In this document: positions 52,490 through 61,209 of the stretch, piece by piece | How positions within the stretch are numbered: position 1 is the stretch's first letter | Layout of the letters: each line of letters begins with the position of its first letter | Notes under the pieces: generated by a model | Told to the model about the DNA's origin: nothing | The model's input: the letters and a program-made list of their open reading frames with translations, nothing else | Database searches by the model: none | Assembly: GCA_964475955.1 (NCBI GenBank) | Contig: CAYYZY010000006.1 | Location: forward strand, 1 to 64,000 | Direction of reading: 5' to 3' | Length of the DNA: 64,000 nucleotides | From: DATKZH01 sp964475955 | GTDB lineage: Bacteria; Planctomycetota; Planctomycetia; Pirellulales; Thermoguttaceae | Translations under genes and position numbers: made by a program

Positions 52490-53794
52490 ATGCCCTGGAT
52501 TTCGGAGCGGGCGGACCGGATCGGTCCCGAGCGGCTGGAGGAGTTGATGGAGCAGACGGCCGAGGAGGCCCGGCAGCGGATCTGCCCGCGCCCGAAACGC
52601 GTGCTCCTGCTGCCGCCCGATATGACGCGGATGCACTCGGGCGCGGGCCGGCTGACGGAGCTTCTGTACGAGCGGTTCGCAGGCGAGGCCGACGTGCACG
52701 TGATTCCCACGCTGGGCCAGCACGTACCCCACACGCCCGAGCAAAACCGCGAGATGTTCGGCTCGATCCCCAACGAGCGGATCCACGCCCATCACTGGCT
52801 GGAGACGACCGTCCCCGTAGGCGAGATCTCGGCCGACTTCGTGCGCGAGGCGACCGGCGGCGCGGCCGACTGGGCCTTTCCCATCGTGCTCAACCGGATG
52901 CTGATGGAAGGCGTGTGGGACCTGGTGATCAACGTCGGCCACGTGGTGCCGCACGAGGTACTGGGCTTCGCCAATCACAACAAGAACTACTTCATCGGGC
53001 TGGCCGGCAAGGAGTTGATCTGCGCCTCGCACATGGCGGCCGCCTGCTGCGGCATCGAGAACAACCTGGGCACGCTCACCACGCCGGTCCGCGCCTGTTT
53101 CAACAAGGCGGAAGACGACCTGCTCGGCGACCTGCCCGACCTGTACGTCCAGGTCGTCATGGCGCGAAACGAGGAGGACGAACTGGTTCACACGGGCGTT
53201 TACGTGGGCGACGATCTCGAGACCTACCTGGAGGCCGCCCGGCAGTCGCGCGAAGAGAACATCACCGTGTTCGACGAGCCGCTGGCGAAGGTCGTCTGCG
53301 TGATGCAGGCCGACGAGTTCCACAGCACCTGGGTGGCCAACAAGGCAGTCTACCGCACGCGCATGGCCCTGGCCGACGGCGGCGAGCTGATCGTGATCGC
53401 CCCGGGACTGCGGCGGTTCGGCGAGCAGGACGAGGTCGACCGGCTGATCCGCAAGTACGGCTACGTGGGCACGCCCGCGGTGATGGAAGGCTACGCCAAG
53501 CACGCCGACATGCAGGATTTGGCCCACGCCACGGCCCACCTGATCCACGGTTCGTCGGACGGCCGGTTCACGATCACGTACGCCCCGGGCCACCTGAGCC
53601 GGGAGGAGATCGAGGGCGTCAACTTCTGCTACGCCGACTTGGAGGAGACGCTCGCCAAGTACCCGCCCGACCGGCTCCACGAGGGCTTCAACGAGATCGA
53701 CGGCGAGCAGGTGTTTTTCATTCCCACGCCCTCGGCCGGCCTCTGGGCGACGCGCGAAAAGCTCTACAGCCGCCCGACGGGTTTCGCGACGTAG
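52490..53794 (+). CDS. LarA-like (DUF2088) protein, 434 aa
   Basis: Related to lactate racemase LarA, which uses a nickel-pincer nucleotide for hydride-transfer racemisation. The LLLPPDMTRMHSGAGRL block matches the N-terminal D-x-x-R motif region. HVIPTLGQHVPHT carries the conserved His cluster, and VINVGHVVPHEVLGFANHNK and YFIGLAGKELI follow as in DUF2088 proteins. A Lys near NKNYF could be the cofactor-binding residue. The C-terminal domain contains LIVIAPGLRRFGEQDE. The substrate is probably not lactate; many planctomycete members are unassigned. A separate 162-bp spacer precedes it. Cofactor-synthesis genes larB/larC/larE are not visible here. Confidence 0.8.
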   Translation: MPWISERADRIGPERLEELMEQTAEEARQRICPRPKRVLLLPPDMTRMHSGAGRLTELLYERFAGEADVHVIPTLGQHVPHTPEQNREMFGSIPNERIHAHHWLETTVPVGEISADFVREATGGAADWAFPIVLNRMLMEGVWDLVINVGHVVPHEVLGFANHNKNYFIGLAGKELICASHMAAACCGIENNLGTLTTPVRACFNKAEDDLLGDLPDLYVQVVMARNEEDELVHTGVYVGDDLETYLEAARQSREENITVFDEPLAKVVCVMQADEFHSTWVANKAVYRTRMALADGGELIVIAPGLRRFGEQDEVDRLIRKYGYVGTPAVMEGYAKHADMQDLAHATAHLIHGSSDGRFTITYAPGHLSREEIEGVNFCYADLEETLAKYPPDRLHEGFNEIDGEQVFFIPTPSAGLWATREKLYSRPTGFAT

Positions 53795-53893
53795 CCCCTC
53801 CCCCCCGTTTAACCGCCGACGGCACGGCGGCGCATCCGCGTTTCCGCTTAGCCGTCGACGGCACGTCGGCGCACCCGCATTACCCTCGCGGCG

Positions 53894-54799
53894 TCAACCC
53901 TCCCCCTCCCATCGCACCACCACCCCGCTGGGAAGCTCCCGTCCCGGGCTGCTTCCGAGCACGAGGGGCTCCGCCGTGATGGGCCCCTGGCCGAACGTCT
54001 CGGAAACAAGCCCCCTCAGTCTCTCCGGCCCGAACTTGGGCGTGTGGCACGTGACGAGCACGAAGCGGCGGCGCCCGGCCGTCAGCTCGGCGCACAGCGC
54101 CAAGAGCCGGGGCATGTGCCTGGAAAGCCGCCACACCTCGCCGCGACGCCCGTGGCCGTAGCTGGGCGGGTCGAGGATTACGGCGTCGTAGCCGTTGCCG
54201 CGCTGGCGCTCGCGCTTGACGAACTTCCTGGCGTCTTCGGCGATCCAGCGGATGGGCGCGTCGGCCAGGCCCGAAGCCTGAGCGTTGCGCCGCGCCCAGT
54301 CGACCACGTTTCGGGCGGCGTCGACGTGCACCACCTCCGCCCCCGCCGCGGCGGCCGCCAGCGTGCTGCCGCCGGTGTAGGCGAACAGGTTGAGGACTCT
54401 CAGCGGGGGGACGTCGTCCGGCGTGGGCGATTGGGATGACGCTTGCGAGACGGATCGGTGCGCCGCGCGCAGCCTACCCACTTGCCCGGCGAGCCAGTCC
54501 CAGTTGGCGGCCTGCTCGGGGAAGATCCCCAGGTGGCCGAACTCGGTCCGCTTCAGTTCCAGCACGACGCGCCCGTGCGCAATCGTCCACCGCTGGGGCA
54601 GCGGCCCATCCGCGATCCACTCGCCCCGCTTCCCCTCCGTGCGCACGAAGCGCGCATCGGCCTTCGCCCAAAGCACCGGGTCGGCCTTCGCCAGCCCTTC
54701 CGCCGCCGGGCAGGGCCGATCGAGCACGAGCCGCCCGAACCGTTCCAGGCGACGGCCGTCGCCGAAGTCGAGGAGGTGGTACTCCTTCATGCAGAACAT
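53894..54799 (-). CDS. Class I SAM-dependent rRNA-methyltransferase-like protein, 301 aa
   Basis: Resembles RlmI/RlmL-C-terminal methyltransferases (PF10672 type). Motif I reads VLNLFAYTGGSTLAAAAAGA, motif II VVHVDAARNVVDWARRNAQ, motif IV VILDPPSYGHG, and later VLVTCHT. The N-terminal 110 residues form a small beta-rich domain (LLDFGDGRRLERFG), without a PUA domain as in RlmI. It may start at 54799 or at Met 54790; no ribosome site is obvious. Probably cytoplasmic, with an RNA or other substrate. The gene ends 99 bp from the LarA-like stop, convergent. Confidence 0.85.
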   Translation of the reverse strand: MFCMKEYHLLDFGDGRRLERFGRLVLDRPCPAAEGLAKADPVLWAKADARFVRTEGKRGEWIADGPLPQRWTIAHGRVVLELKRTEFGHLGIFPEQAANWDWLAGQVGRLRAAHRSVSQASSQSPTPDDVPPLRVLNLFAYTGGSTLAAAAAGAEVVHVDAARNVVDWARRNAQASGLADAPIRWIAEDARKFVKRERQRGNGYDAVILDPPSYGHGRRGEVWRLSRHMPRLLALCAELTAGRRRFVLVTCHTPKFGPERLRGLVSETFGQGPITAEPLVLGSSPGRELPSGVVVRWEGEG

Positions 54800-54823
54800 G
54801 CCGATGAGCTTCGAGCATTGAGT

Positions 54824-55054
54824 TCAAAGGAGCGCCAAGAATTCCTCGACGGTCAGGTCGGCTTGGCGGAGGATGGCGCGCAGCGTTCCTCGGTGGAGTT
54901 CCTTGTGATTCGGTATCGTGATCGCTGCCGGCGGGTCGGCACGATGCACGAACAGGTGGCTTCCTTTCCCACGCCCTGAGATCTCGGAGAAGCGGGCCCT
55001 GCAGAGCGCGGCACAGACCTCGCGCCCGGATAGGAGGGGGAGCTTAGGACTCAT
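54824..55054 (-). CDS. hicA: HicA-family mRNA-interferase toxin, 76 aa
   Basis: HicA toxins have a dsRBD-like fold and cleave mRNA through one catalytic His. SGREVCAALCRARF is the usual N-terminal helix, and GKGSHLFVHRAD carries the catalytic His33. The IPNHKELHRGTLRAILRQ segment, including the conserved H-x-E/K patch, follows as in other HicA proteins. The start at 55054 is clean, with an AGGGGGA purine tract upstream. It lies 52 bp downstream of hicB, on the same strand. Confidence 0.92.
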   Translation of the reverse strand: MSPKLPLLSGREVCAALCRARFSEISGRGKGSHLFVHRADPPAAITIPNHKELHRGTLRAILRQADLTVEEFLALL

Positions 55055-55106
55055 GCTCTTCCTCCTTCTTTGCGTTGCGATCGGCCTGGCGGATCCTAAA
55101 GAACAT

Positions 55107-55322
55107 TCAGACGACACACACTTGCACGTCGAACGTCTCTTCCGGGACGGCCATTCCGACGGACTGCGCGCCTTCGATCCACGTCTCGATCGCATCGCGG
55201 ACGTTCTCGATCACTTCCTCCCGGGTCTCACCCTGGCTGATGCAGCCGGGCAGGCTGGGGACTTCGGCCACCCAACCGCCGTCTTCCACGTCGGGATAGA
55301 TAATGACCTGTCGCATCTTCAT
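55107..55322 (-). CDS. hicB: HicB-family antitoxin, 71 aa
   Basis: Partner of HicA. VIIYPDVEDGGWVAEVPSLP and GCISQGETREEVIENVRDAI form the typical HicB partial RNase-H-like fold. No C-terminal DNA-binding domain is visible at this length, so autoregulation may depend on the complex. The order hicB-hicA (antitoxin first) is one of the common arrangements. A near-consensus promoter lies 61-90 bp upstream. Confidence 0.92.
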   Translation of the reverse strand: MKMRQVIIYPDVEDGGWVAEVPSLPGCISQGETREEVIENVRDAIETWIEGAQSVGMAVPEETFDVQVCVV

Positions 55323-55382
55323 CCCCTAATCCTCATGCCTTCAGCGTGCGCCTCCTGGAGATGCACCGGGCATCACCCCCGA

Positions 55383-55412
55383 ATTATAAGTATTTCCCTC
55401 TGTACATTTCAA
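55383..55412 (-). promoter_or_regulatory. Sigma-70-like promoter for hicBA
   Basis: Minus-strand TTGAAA (55412-55407) and TATAAT (55388-55383, perfect) with an 18-bp spacer, upstream of hicB. Confidence 0.65.
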
Positions 55413-55441
55413 CGGCCTACGGCACGAGCCGCACCAGAAGC

Positions 55442-57376
55442 CTACTCCCGCCGTCGCCGCTTCGCCGTCTTGCGATGCGGCCGGTAGCCGGGGGCGGGAG
55501 ATGACGGCTTGGAAGACCGTCGGCCGCGCTTCGGTCGCTTCTCCGCTCCCGGCGGCGGCTTGGCCGAGATGAGGCAGTCGCGGGCCGGGCCGATCAGGTC
55601 GGTGCGGCCGGCCTGCTCGAGGGCTTCGCGCACGTCGCGGTAGTGCTCCGGCTTCCAGTATTGCAGCAACGCCCGATGGAGCCGGCGCTCGTGGGCGCCT
55701 TGGGGAACGTAGACCGGCCGGCCGGTCAGCGGGTCGAGGCCCGTGTGGTACATGCACGTGGCCGCGTCGAACGGGCCGGGGATGAAGTCCTGGACCTGCT
55801 CGGGCCGGTAGCCGGTCCGTTTCAGGTAGACGGCCAGGTCGATCATCGCCGCCAGGTCGCAGCCCGGGTGGCCCGCGATGAAGTAGAGCACCAGGTACTG
55901 CTCCTTGCCGGCGGCGGTCGAGAGCTTGTGGAAGCGGCGCGCGAAGCGGTCGAAGTCGTCGATGGGCGGCTTACGCATCAAGCGGAGCACCTCGGGATCG
56001 GTGTGCTCGGGCGCGACCTTGAGGTGTCCGCCTACGTGATGGCGCACCACGTGGCTCAGGTAGGCCGTGCTCCGCTGGGCCAGGTCGGTGCGGATGCCCG
56101 AGGCGACCAGCACCCGTTTCACCCCCGGCTGCTTGCGCGCCGCCTTCAGAAGCCGGATGAGCGGGCCGTGGTCGGTCGCGAGCAGCTTGCAGACGGTCGG
56201 GTGCAGGCAACTCGGCCGGCGGCACACCGCGCGGACCTCGGGCCGCGTGCAGTTCATCCGGTACGTGTTGGCCGTGGGGCCGCCCAGGTCGCTGATCGTG
56301 CCGGCAAACTGCGGATCGGCGGCGATGCGCCCGATCTCGGCGAGGATCGACTCCTGGCTCCGGCTCTGAACGACCCGCCCCTGATGCGCGGCAATCGAGC
56401 AGAACGAGCACCCGCCGAAACAGCCGCGCATGATCTGGATCGAGTCCTTCACCACCTCGTACGCCGGGATGCGCTGGCCGCCGTAGCTCGGGTGCGGACG
56501 CCGCACGAACGGCAGCCCGTAGATGCGATCCATCTCCGCTTCCGAAAGCGGCGGCTGGGGCGGCCTGACGACCACCGCCTCGCGATCGTGGTACTGGACG
56601 AGCGTTCGGGCGCTTTCGAAGTTCATCTCGCGATGGGCCAGCCGCGTCATCTCGGCGAAGGCGTGCTTGTCGCGGGCGACTTCGTCGTAGCTGGGCAGCT
56701 CGACCACGTCTTCGGCCGGCGGCGTTTCGCTGGCGCCGAGGCGGTAGACCGTGCCGCGCACGTCGCGGATGCGCTCGATCGGCTCGCCCGCGTCGAGGCG
56801 GCGGACGATCTCCACCAGCGCCCGCTCGCCCATGCCGTAGACGACCAGGTCGGCCTTGGCGTCGAGGATGATCGAGCGGCGGACCTTGTCGCTCCAGTAG
56901 TCGTAATGGGCGATCCGCCGCAGGCTGGCCTCGACGCCGCCGGCGATCACCGGCACGCCCTTGTACGCCTCGCGCGCCCGTTGGCAGTAGGCGAGGGTGG
57001 CCCGGTCGGGCCGGCGCCCGATCTGGCCGCCGGGGCTGTAGGCGTCGTCGTTGCGCACCTTCCGGTTGGCCGTGTAGTGGTTGATCATCGAGTCCATGTT
57101 GCCGGCACTGACGGCGAAGCAGAGCCGGGGCCGCCCGAACGCCCGCCAGGGCTCGCAGCAGTGCCAGTCGGGCTGGCTGAGGATGGCCACCCGATAGCCC
57201 TCCCTCTGGAGCACCCGGCCCAGCAGTGCCATGGCGAAGCTGGGGTGGTCGACGTAGGCGTCGCCGGTGACCAGGACGACATCGACCTCACCCCACTCCT
57301 GGGCGCCAATCTCCTGGGGGGTCACGGAAAGGAAATCGGAGGGGGCGTCTCTCGGTTCGTTTGCGTGGGCGGGCAT
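55442..57376 (-). CDS. YgiQ-family radical SAM protein, 644 aa
   Basis: Radical SAM protein with a cobalamin-binding-like N-terminal Rossmann region (VVLVTGDAYVDHPSFAMALL). The [4Fe-4S]/SAM motif C-x3-C-x2-C is in IMRGCFGGCSFCSIAAHQGR. KVAPEHTDPEVLRLMRKP and YLVLYFIAGHPGCD are YgiQ-specific blocks. The C-terminus is basic (KRPKRGRRSSKPSS). E. coli YgiQ is 739 aa. The function of the family is not established. It diverges from the GT9 gene. Confidence 0.92.
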   Translation of the reverse strand: MPAHANEPRDAPSDFLSVTPQEIGAQEWGEVDVVLVTGDAYVDHPSFAMALLGRVLQREGYRVAILSQPDWHCCEPWRAFGRPRLCFAVSAGNMDSMINHYTANRKVRNDDAYSPGGQIGRRPDRATLAYCQRAREAYKGVPVIAGGVEASLRRIAHYDYWSDKVRRSIILDAKADLVVYGMGERALVEIVRRLDAGEPIERIRDVRGTVYRLGASETPPAEDVVELPSYDEVARDKHAFAEMTRLAHREMNFESARTLVQYHDREAVVVRPPQPPLSEAEMDRIYGLPFVRRPHPSYGGQRIPAYEVVKDSIQIMRGCFGGCSFCSIAAHQGRVVQSRSQESILAEIGRIAADPQFAGTISDLGGPTANTYRMNCTRPEVRAVCRRPSCLHPTVCKLLATDHGPLIRLLKAARKQPGVKRVLVASGIRTDLAQRSTAYLSHVVRHHVGGHLKVAPEHTDPEVLRLMRKPPIDDFDRFARRFHKLSTAAGKEQYLVLYFIAGHPGCDLAAMIDLAVYLKRTGYRPEQVQDFIPGPFDAATCMYHTGLDPLTGRPVYVPQGAHERRLHRALLQYWKPEHYRDVREALEQAGRTDLIGPARDCLISAKPPPGAEKRPKRGRRSSKPSSPAPGYRPHRKTAKRRRRE

Positions 57377-57478
57377 GGTTTGGGCGTGCGGGAGGGTGCC
57401 GTGTGGCTGGCTGTGGGGGCCGAAGATGAAGGGACACGGGACTTTACGTCATTGTATGCCCTGCGGGAAGAACGTCTA

Positions 57479-57508
57479 TTGGGAGATCCGTGGGAGGGGC
57501 CCTATAAT
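57479..57508 (+). promoter_or_regulatory. Promoter for the GT9 glycosyltransferase
   Basis: TTGGGA (57479-57484) and TATAAT (57503-57508, perfect) with an 18-bp spacer, 40 bp before the start codon. Confidence 0.6.
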
Positions 57509-57548
57509 CCGCCGCCCACCCCCGGCTGACCGAGAAGGAGGAAACGAG

Positions 57549-58598
57549 ATGAGAGCCCTACGAGACGTCGGCTCGCGGCCCCGCATCCTCATTGTCCGCC
57601 TCAGTGCGATCGGCGACGTGATCCAAGGTTTGCCGGTTCTCAATGCGTTGCGCGATCGGTTTCCGCAGTCGATGATCGCCTGGGTGGTCGAAGACCGAGC
57701 GGCCGAGCTGCTGCGGGGGCACCAGGCGCTCGACGAGCTTTTCACCCTGCCCCACGGCTGGCTCAAGTCGCCCGGCACCGTGCGCCAGTTGCGCAGCCGC
57801 CTGCGGGCTTTTCGGCCGGAAATTGCCATCGACGTGCAAGGGCTGACCAAGAGCGCCGTGGCCGCGTGGCTTTCGGGCGCGAAGCGGCGGATCGGCTTTG
57901 GCGGATCGGGCGGCCGGGAGCTGAGCCGGTGGTTCTACACCGAACGGGTGCGCGCAAGCGCCACGCACCGGGTCGACGGCTATCTCGAGCTGCTCCAGCC
58001 GCTGGGGATTGAATTGCCCGAGGTGCGGTTCGATATTCCCGACCACCGCGCGACCCGGGTGGCGGCGAAGGAGATGGCCCGGCAGTCGGGCTGCCAGCGG
58101 GGTTTCTGCGTTCTCAACCCCGGGGCGGGATGGCCGTCGAAGCGTTGGCCGCCCGAGCGGTTCGCGGCCGTTGCGCGGCACTTGGGCGAGGAGTGGGGCC
58201 TGCCGTCGATGGTGATCTGGTCGGGTGAGCGAGCCGGGGGGTGGGCCGACGAGGTCGTGGTCGGCTCGGAGGGACACGCCCGACGCGCCCCCGAGATGAG
58301 CCTCAGCCAACTGGCCGCCCTTTGCCGGCGCGCGCGCCTGTACGTCGGCTCCGACAGCGGCCCGCTGCACCTGGCCGCCGCGGTCGATACGCCCTGCGTG
58401 GGGCTTTACGGACCCTGGCCGGCCGATCGGCACGGCCCGTACGGCCCGGGGCACGTGACCGTGCAGAAGATGGTCTGCCCGGGTTCGACGCGGCGGCGGC
58501 GCAACGCGTCGAGCAAATACATGGACGCGATCGACGTCGGCTCGGTCTGCGACGCCTGCGACGGCGTCCTCCGCCGCGACGCCTCCAGCGCGGCCTAG
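57549..58598 (+). CDS. Glycosyltransferase family 9 (heptosyltransferase-like), 349 aa
   Basis: ADP-heptose:LPS heptosyltransferase-type GT-B enzyme. The start at 57549 follows AAGGAGGAAA. The N-terminal motif ILIVRLSAIGDVIQGLPVL is the GT9 donor/acceptor region, with Asp in IGDV. The nucleotide-sugar half has LNPGAGWPSKRWPPERFA and the family end motif YVGSDSGPLHLAAAV. It participates in lipopolysaccharide core or cell-surface glycan assembly on the cytoplasmic face. No other LPS core genes are adjacent. Confidence 0.93.
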   Translation: MRALRDVGSRPRILIVRLSAIGDVIQGLPVLNALRDRFPQSMIAWVVEDRAAELLRGHQALDELFTLPHGWLKSPGTVRQLRSRLRAFRPEIAIDVQGLTKSAVAAWLSGAKRRIGFGGSGGRELSRWFYTERVRASATHRVDGYLELLQPLGIELPEVRFDIPDHRATRVAAKEMARQSGCQRGFCVLNPGAGWPSKRWPPERFAAVARHLGEEWGLPSMVIWSGERAGGWADEVVVGSEGHARRAPEMSLSQLAALCRRARLYVGSDSGPLHLAAAVDTPCVGLYGPWPADRHGPYGPGHVTVQKMVCPGSTRRRRNASSKYMDAIDVGSVCDACDGVLRRDASSAA

Positions 58599-59037
58599 CC
58601 CGCATTTCTCACCACCCAGTGAGACTCGACAACGTAGCGCCCAGACCAACCCGAAGCGCAAGCGAGGCTAAATGCAAGCCAGTGCCTCGCTTGCGCTTCG
58701 GGTTGGTGTGGGTGGTGAGAAATGCCGGCATAGCCTTTTTCACGTAGTCTACTAACACCCATACACGCGCGTTGGCGTCGCACGCATGGGTGTTGCCGAC
58801 GGCGCCCCACGGATCGAGCATCCGGCATCGATTGCGTGGGTGCAAGCACCCACCCTACGGCTCGGGGCGACGTATTGGCTCCCGGAATACTCTGTGCCGC
58901 CGCGTTCGGGGCTGCGGGGGGCGCCACGCCGGGGGGAATCTGGTATTCTCGGGTGTTCTTGGGGGCGGAGGCGCGGCTGAGGTCGTCTTGGTCGGGCGCG
59001 CCCCCTCTTCTGAGGAAAACGAGAGCTGGGAGCCGTC
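58599..59037. other. Spacer rich in nested palindromes
   Basis: A 439-bp spacer with the nested inverted repeat at 58602-58725 and a GCGTGGGTGC palindrome at about 58832-58859. An extended -10-like TGGTATTCT lies at about 58939-58947. No gene was seen. Confidence 0.6.
58602..58725. repeat. Nested inverted repeat after the GT9 gene
   Basis: Outer arms GCATTTCTCACCACCCA (58602-58618) and its exact complement (58709-58725). Inner arms of 24 bp (58645-58668 with 58684-58707; core CCGAAGCGCAAGCGAGG). Folded, it gives two stacked stems around a short loop. May terminate GT9 transcription. Confidence 0.85.
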
Positions 59038-59538
59038 GTGGAACTCTGGTCCTCCATCCTGGTCGGCCTGCTATTGATCGTGGCGGCCTGGTGGTTGGTG
59101 CGCCTGCACGTGGAGGGCTGGCGCGAGCTGCACCGTCGGGCGAGGGACATGGCCCCGGAGGAGTACGACTTCCGCCGGCGCCAACTTCGCCGCCGCACCC
59201 AAACCAGCGCCTTGCTCGGCCTGATCGGGCTGGGGATGCTGATCGGCCGGCTGTTGATCGTATGGCGTGCGCCGCCGACCGCGATCCTGGCGTACTGGGC
59301 CGGCATCGTGCTGCTGGTCTTGTGGCTCGGGCTGCTGGCCGTGGCCGACATGGTCGCCACGCGGCTCTACTTTACCCGCCTGAGACGAGACTACCTGGTC
59401 GAACGGGCCCGGCTCGAAGCCGAATTGCGGCGGATGAAGCGACCGCAAGAGGACGGAGAGGCCGACGAGCAGGCCGGGGACGACACCAAGGGTCCGACCG
59501 ACGAGCCGCCCCGGGAGCCGGACGCCGACGCGTCGTAG
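59038..59538 (+). CDS. Membrane protein of unknown function, 166 aa
   Basis: GTG start at 59038 after GAGAGCTGGGAG. Three hydrophobic helices: ILVGLLLIVAAWWLVRL, TSALLGLIGLGMLIGRLLIV and AILAYWAGIVLLVLWLGLLA. Basic and helical segments lie between them (WRELHRRARDMAPEEYDFRR), and a highly charged C-terminal tail (RRMKRPQEDGEADEQAGDD) follows. No recognised family. Followed by a 309-bp spacer and another membrane protein, also plus strand. Confidence 0.7.
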   Translation: MELWSSILVGLLLIVAAWWLVRLHVEGWRELHRRARDMAPEEYDFRRRQLRRRTQTSALLGLIGLGMLIGRLLIVWRAPPTAILAYWAGIVLLVLWLGLLAVADMVATRLYFTRLRRDYLVERARLEAELRRMKRPQEDGEADEQAGDDTKGPTDEPPREPDADAS

Positions 59539-59847
59539 GACCACGGCCCCGTCGCCAGGAACGCCGGGCGTCGCCACCCCCAGCCCCATCGCTACGACGC
59601 TCAACTCCATCGCTACGACGCTTCGCGTCCCACCATGCGCCAACCCTCTCGCGCACCGGGAGTTGCGTTTCTCGGATGCGAAGCGTCGCACTAGTGCTTT
59701 CACATGCAAAGCGCGGGAACGATCGGGCGGGAGCGGAGCCGCGGCGATTTGCCTTGAATTGACCGTGCCGGGCGGCGCCGGTAGAATGGTGTTTTTGGGC
59801 GTGCGCCGCGCGTCCCGCTTGTCGCCGCCGGTCGGGAGCCCGTGTTG
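59539..59847. other. Spacer with promoter for the second membrane protein
   Basis: A 309-bp spacer carrying the promoter at 59759-59787. Around 59580-59700 is a repeat-like region (CATCGCTACGACGCT in two direct copies and GCGAAGCGTCGCACTAG). No gene was seen. Confidence 0.55.
59759..59787 (+). promoter_or_regulatory. Sigma-70-like promoter for the 59848 membrane protein
   Basis: TTGACC (59759-59764) and TAGAAT (59782-59787) with a 17-bp spacer, each 5 of 6 to consensus. Confidence 0.6.
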
Positions 59848-60498
59848 ATGGACCCATTTCGCCTCTGCCTGGCCCTGGGGCCGCTTGCGATCTACCTGCT
59901 GTTGATCGGGGCGATCAACCTGTTCCGCCGTCCGTTCCTCGTGTCGGGCACGCGCGACGCGGCGGCGCTGGGGCTGGCCGTGTCGGGGCTGGTGATCGTC
60001 GGACCGATCGAGCTGTTCTTCCCGGTGAACGCCTCGCTGCGATTCGGCGGGTTCGTCTGGGTGCTGCTGGTGGCGCTTTACGGTCTGTCGCTGGTGTTGG
60101 TGCTGCTCGTGCTGCGGCCGCGCCTGGTGATCTACAACGTCTCGCGCGACGAGCTCCGCCCGATCCTCACCGACCTGGTCGCCGAGATCGATTCCGACGC
60201 GCGCTGGGCCGGCGACAGCCTGGTGCTGCCGAAGCTGGGCATCCAGTTGCACGTCGACGGGCTGGCGGCGATGCGGAACGTGTCGCTGACTTCGATCGGT
60301 GGGGCCCAAAACCCCATGAACTGGCGGCGTTTGGAACTGGCGTTGGCCGCGGCGCTCCGCGGGATGGAGGTGCCGCGCAACCCGCACGCCTTCGGGCTCG
60401 TCGCCTCCGGGGCGATGCTGATGCTGGCCGTGATGCTGGCCATCGCTCAGGACCCCCAGGCCGTGGCCCAGGCGCTGTTCGACATGCTGCGCCTCTGA
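59848..60498 (+). CDS. Membrane protein of unknown function, 216 aa
   Basis: The ATG at 59848 has GGGAG at proper spacing, better than GTG 59842. Hydrophobic helices: LCLALGPLAIYLLLIGAINL, AALGLAVSGLVIVGPIELFF, FVWVLLVALYGLSLVLVLLV, and one near the C-terminus (FGLVASGAMLMLAVMLAIAQ). A soluble beta-rich domain of about 80 residues lies between the third and fourth helices (LVIYNVSRDELRPILTDLVA). No known family. Probably transcribed from its own promoter. Confidence 0.75.
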   Translation: MDPFRLCLALGPLAIYLLLIGAINLFRRPFLVSGTRDAAALGLAVSGLVIVGPIELFFPVNASLRFGGFVWVLLVALYGLSLVLVLLVLRPRLVIYNVSRDELRPILTDLVAEIDSDARWAGDSLVLPKLGIQLHVDGLAAMRNVSLTSIGGAQNPMNWRRLELALAAALRGMEVPRNPHAFGLVASGAMLMLAVMLAIAQDPQAVAQALFDMLRL

Positions 60499-60510
60499 TC
60501 CGCCCGGCCG

Positions 60511-60864
60511 TTAGGCCCGTGCCTTACGCCGCCTGGCCGCGTCGGCGAGCTTCTTCTGTTCGGCCGGGGGCAGCAGCTCGAACGCGACGCGGAACGCCTG
60601 GTACCGGCCGGGCGCGCGGTCGGGGTAGAGCCGCCGGATCTCCTCGCGCAGGGCGTCGGCCGTGTCGAAGCCGTCGAGCCGGGCGTCGGCGTCGGTGAGG
60701 GTCTCCAGTTCGACGGGCTCGACCGCCCCGATGCGCACGTACCCCGCGCCCGGGATGTAGCTCCGCTGGCCCTCGCGCATCCGGCGGTGCTTCCAGAGCC
60801 GGATCGTCTGGGTCTTCTCCCCTTGTCGGATCGCCGGGAGGAACCGCTTCTTGAATAGCAGCAT
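60511..60864 (-). CDS. ASCH-domain protein, 117 aa
   Basis: ASCH domains have a PUA-like fold and are thought to bind RNA or modified nucleotides. LLFKKRFLPAIRQGEKTQTI is the typical first strand and helix, with the conserved Lys/Thr, and LWKHRRMREGQRSYIPGAGY provides the beta-barrel loop. A basic tail follows (KKLADAARRRKARA). Single gene, convergent with the upstream membrane protein (12-bp gap). Confidence 0.85.
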   Translation of the reverse strand: MLLFKKRFLPAIRQGEKTQTIRLWKHRRMREGQRSYIPGAGYVRIGAVEPVELETLTDADARLDGFDTADALREEIRRLYPDRAPGRYQAFRVAFELLPPAEQKKLADAARRRKARA

Positions 60865-61209
60865 GCCGGTAGGCTACCCGGCCGATGCGGACGACGTCAA
60901 GCCGGGCCCCCGCCGGGCAAGCGGTCGCGCGGGGCGGCCGCATCGACCGGGCGGCGCGGTGCGCAGTCGGGGTAGGGGAGGCAGCGACGAGGTCGAGTCT
61001 GACGCGGCTGCCGAATGCTCCGGGAGGCTGGGACGAACTGTGACGACTGTTCTGACGGCCCCTCGCCCGGGAACCGCACGCCGCCGGAGTTTCGCTCAGC
61101 GTTTCGAGAGGGGGCGGTCGATCGGTCTGAAAAGACGGACTCCGGATGGACGCCGCGCGCCGGCAAACCTGCTTGGCAAGGGACCACGGAAGTGACGAAG
61201 GATCGCCTC
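60865..61209. other. Spacer upstream of the TPR/polysaccharide export gene
   Basis: A 345-bp divergent spacer. No ribosome site of strength, clear promoter boxes or repeats were found, apart from GGGACC before 61190. No gene was seen. Confidence 0.5.
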
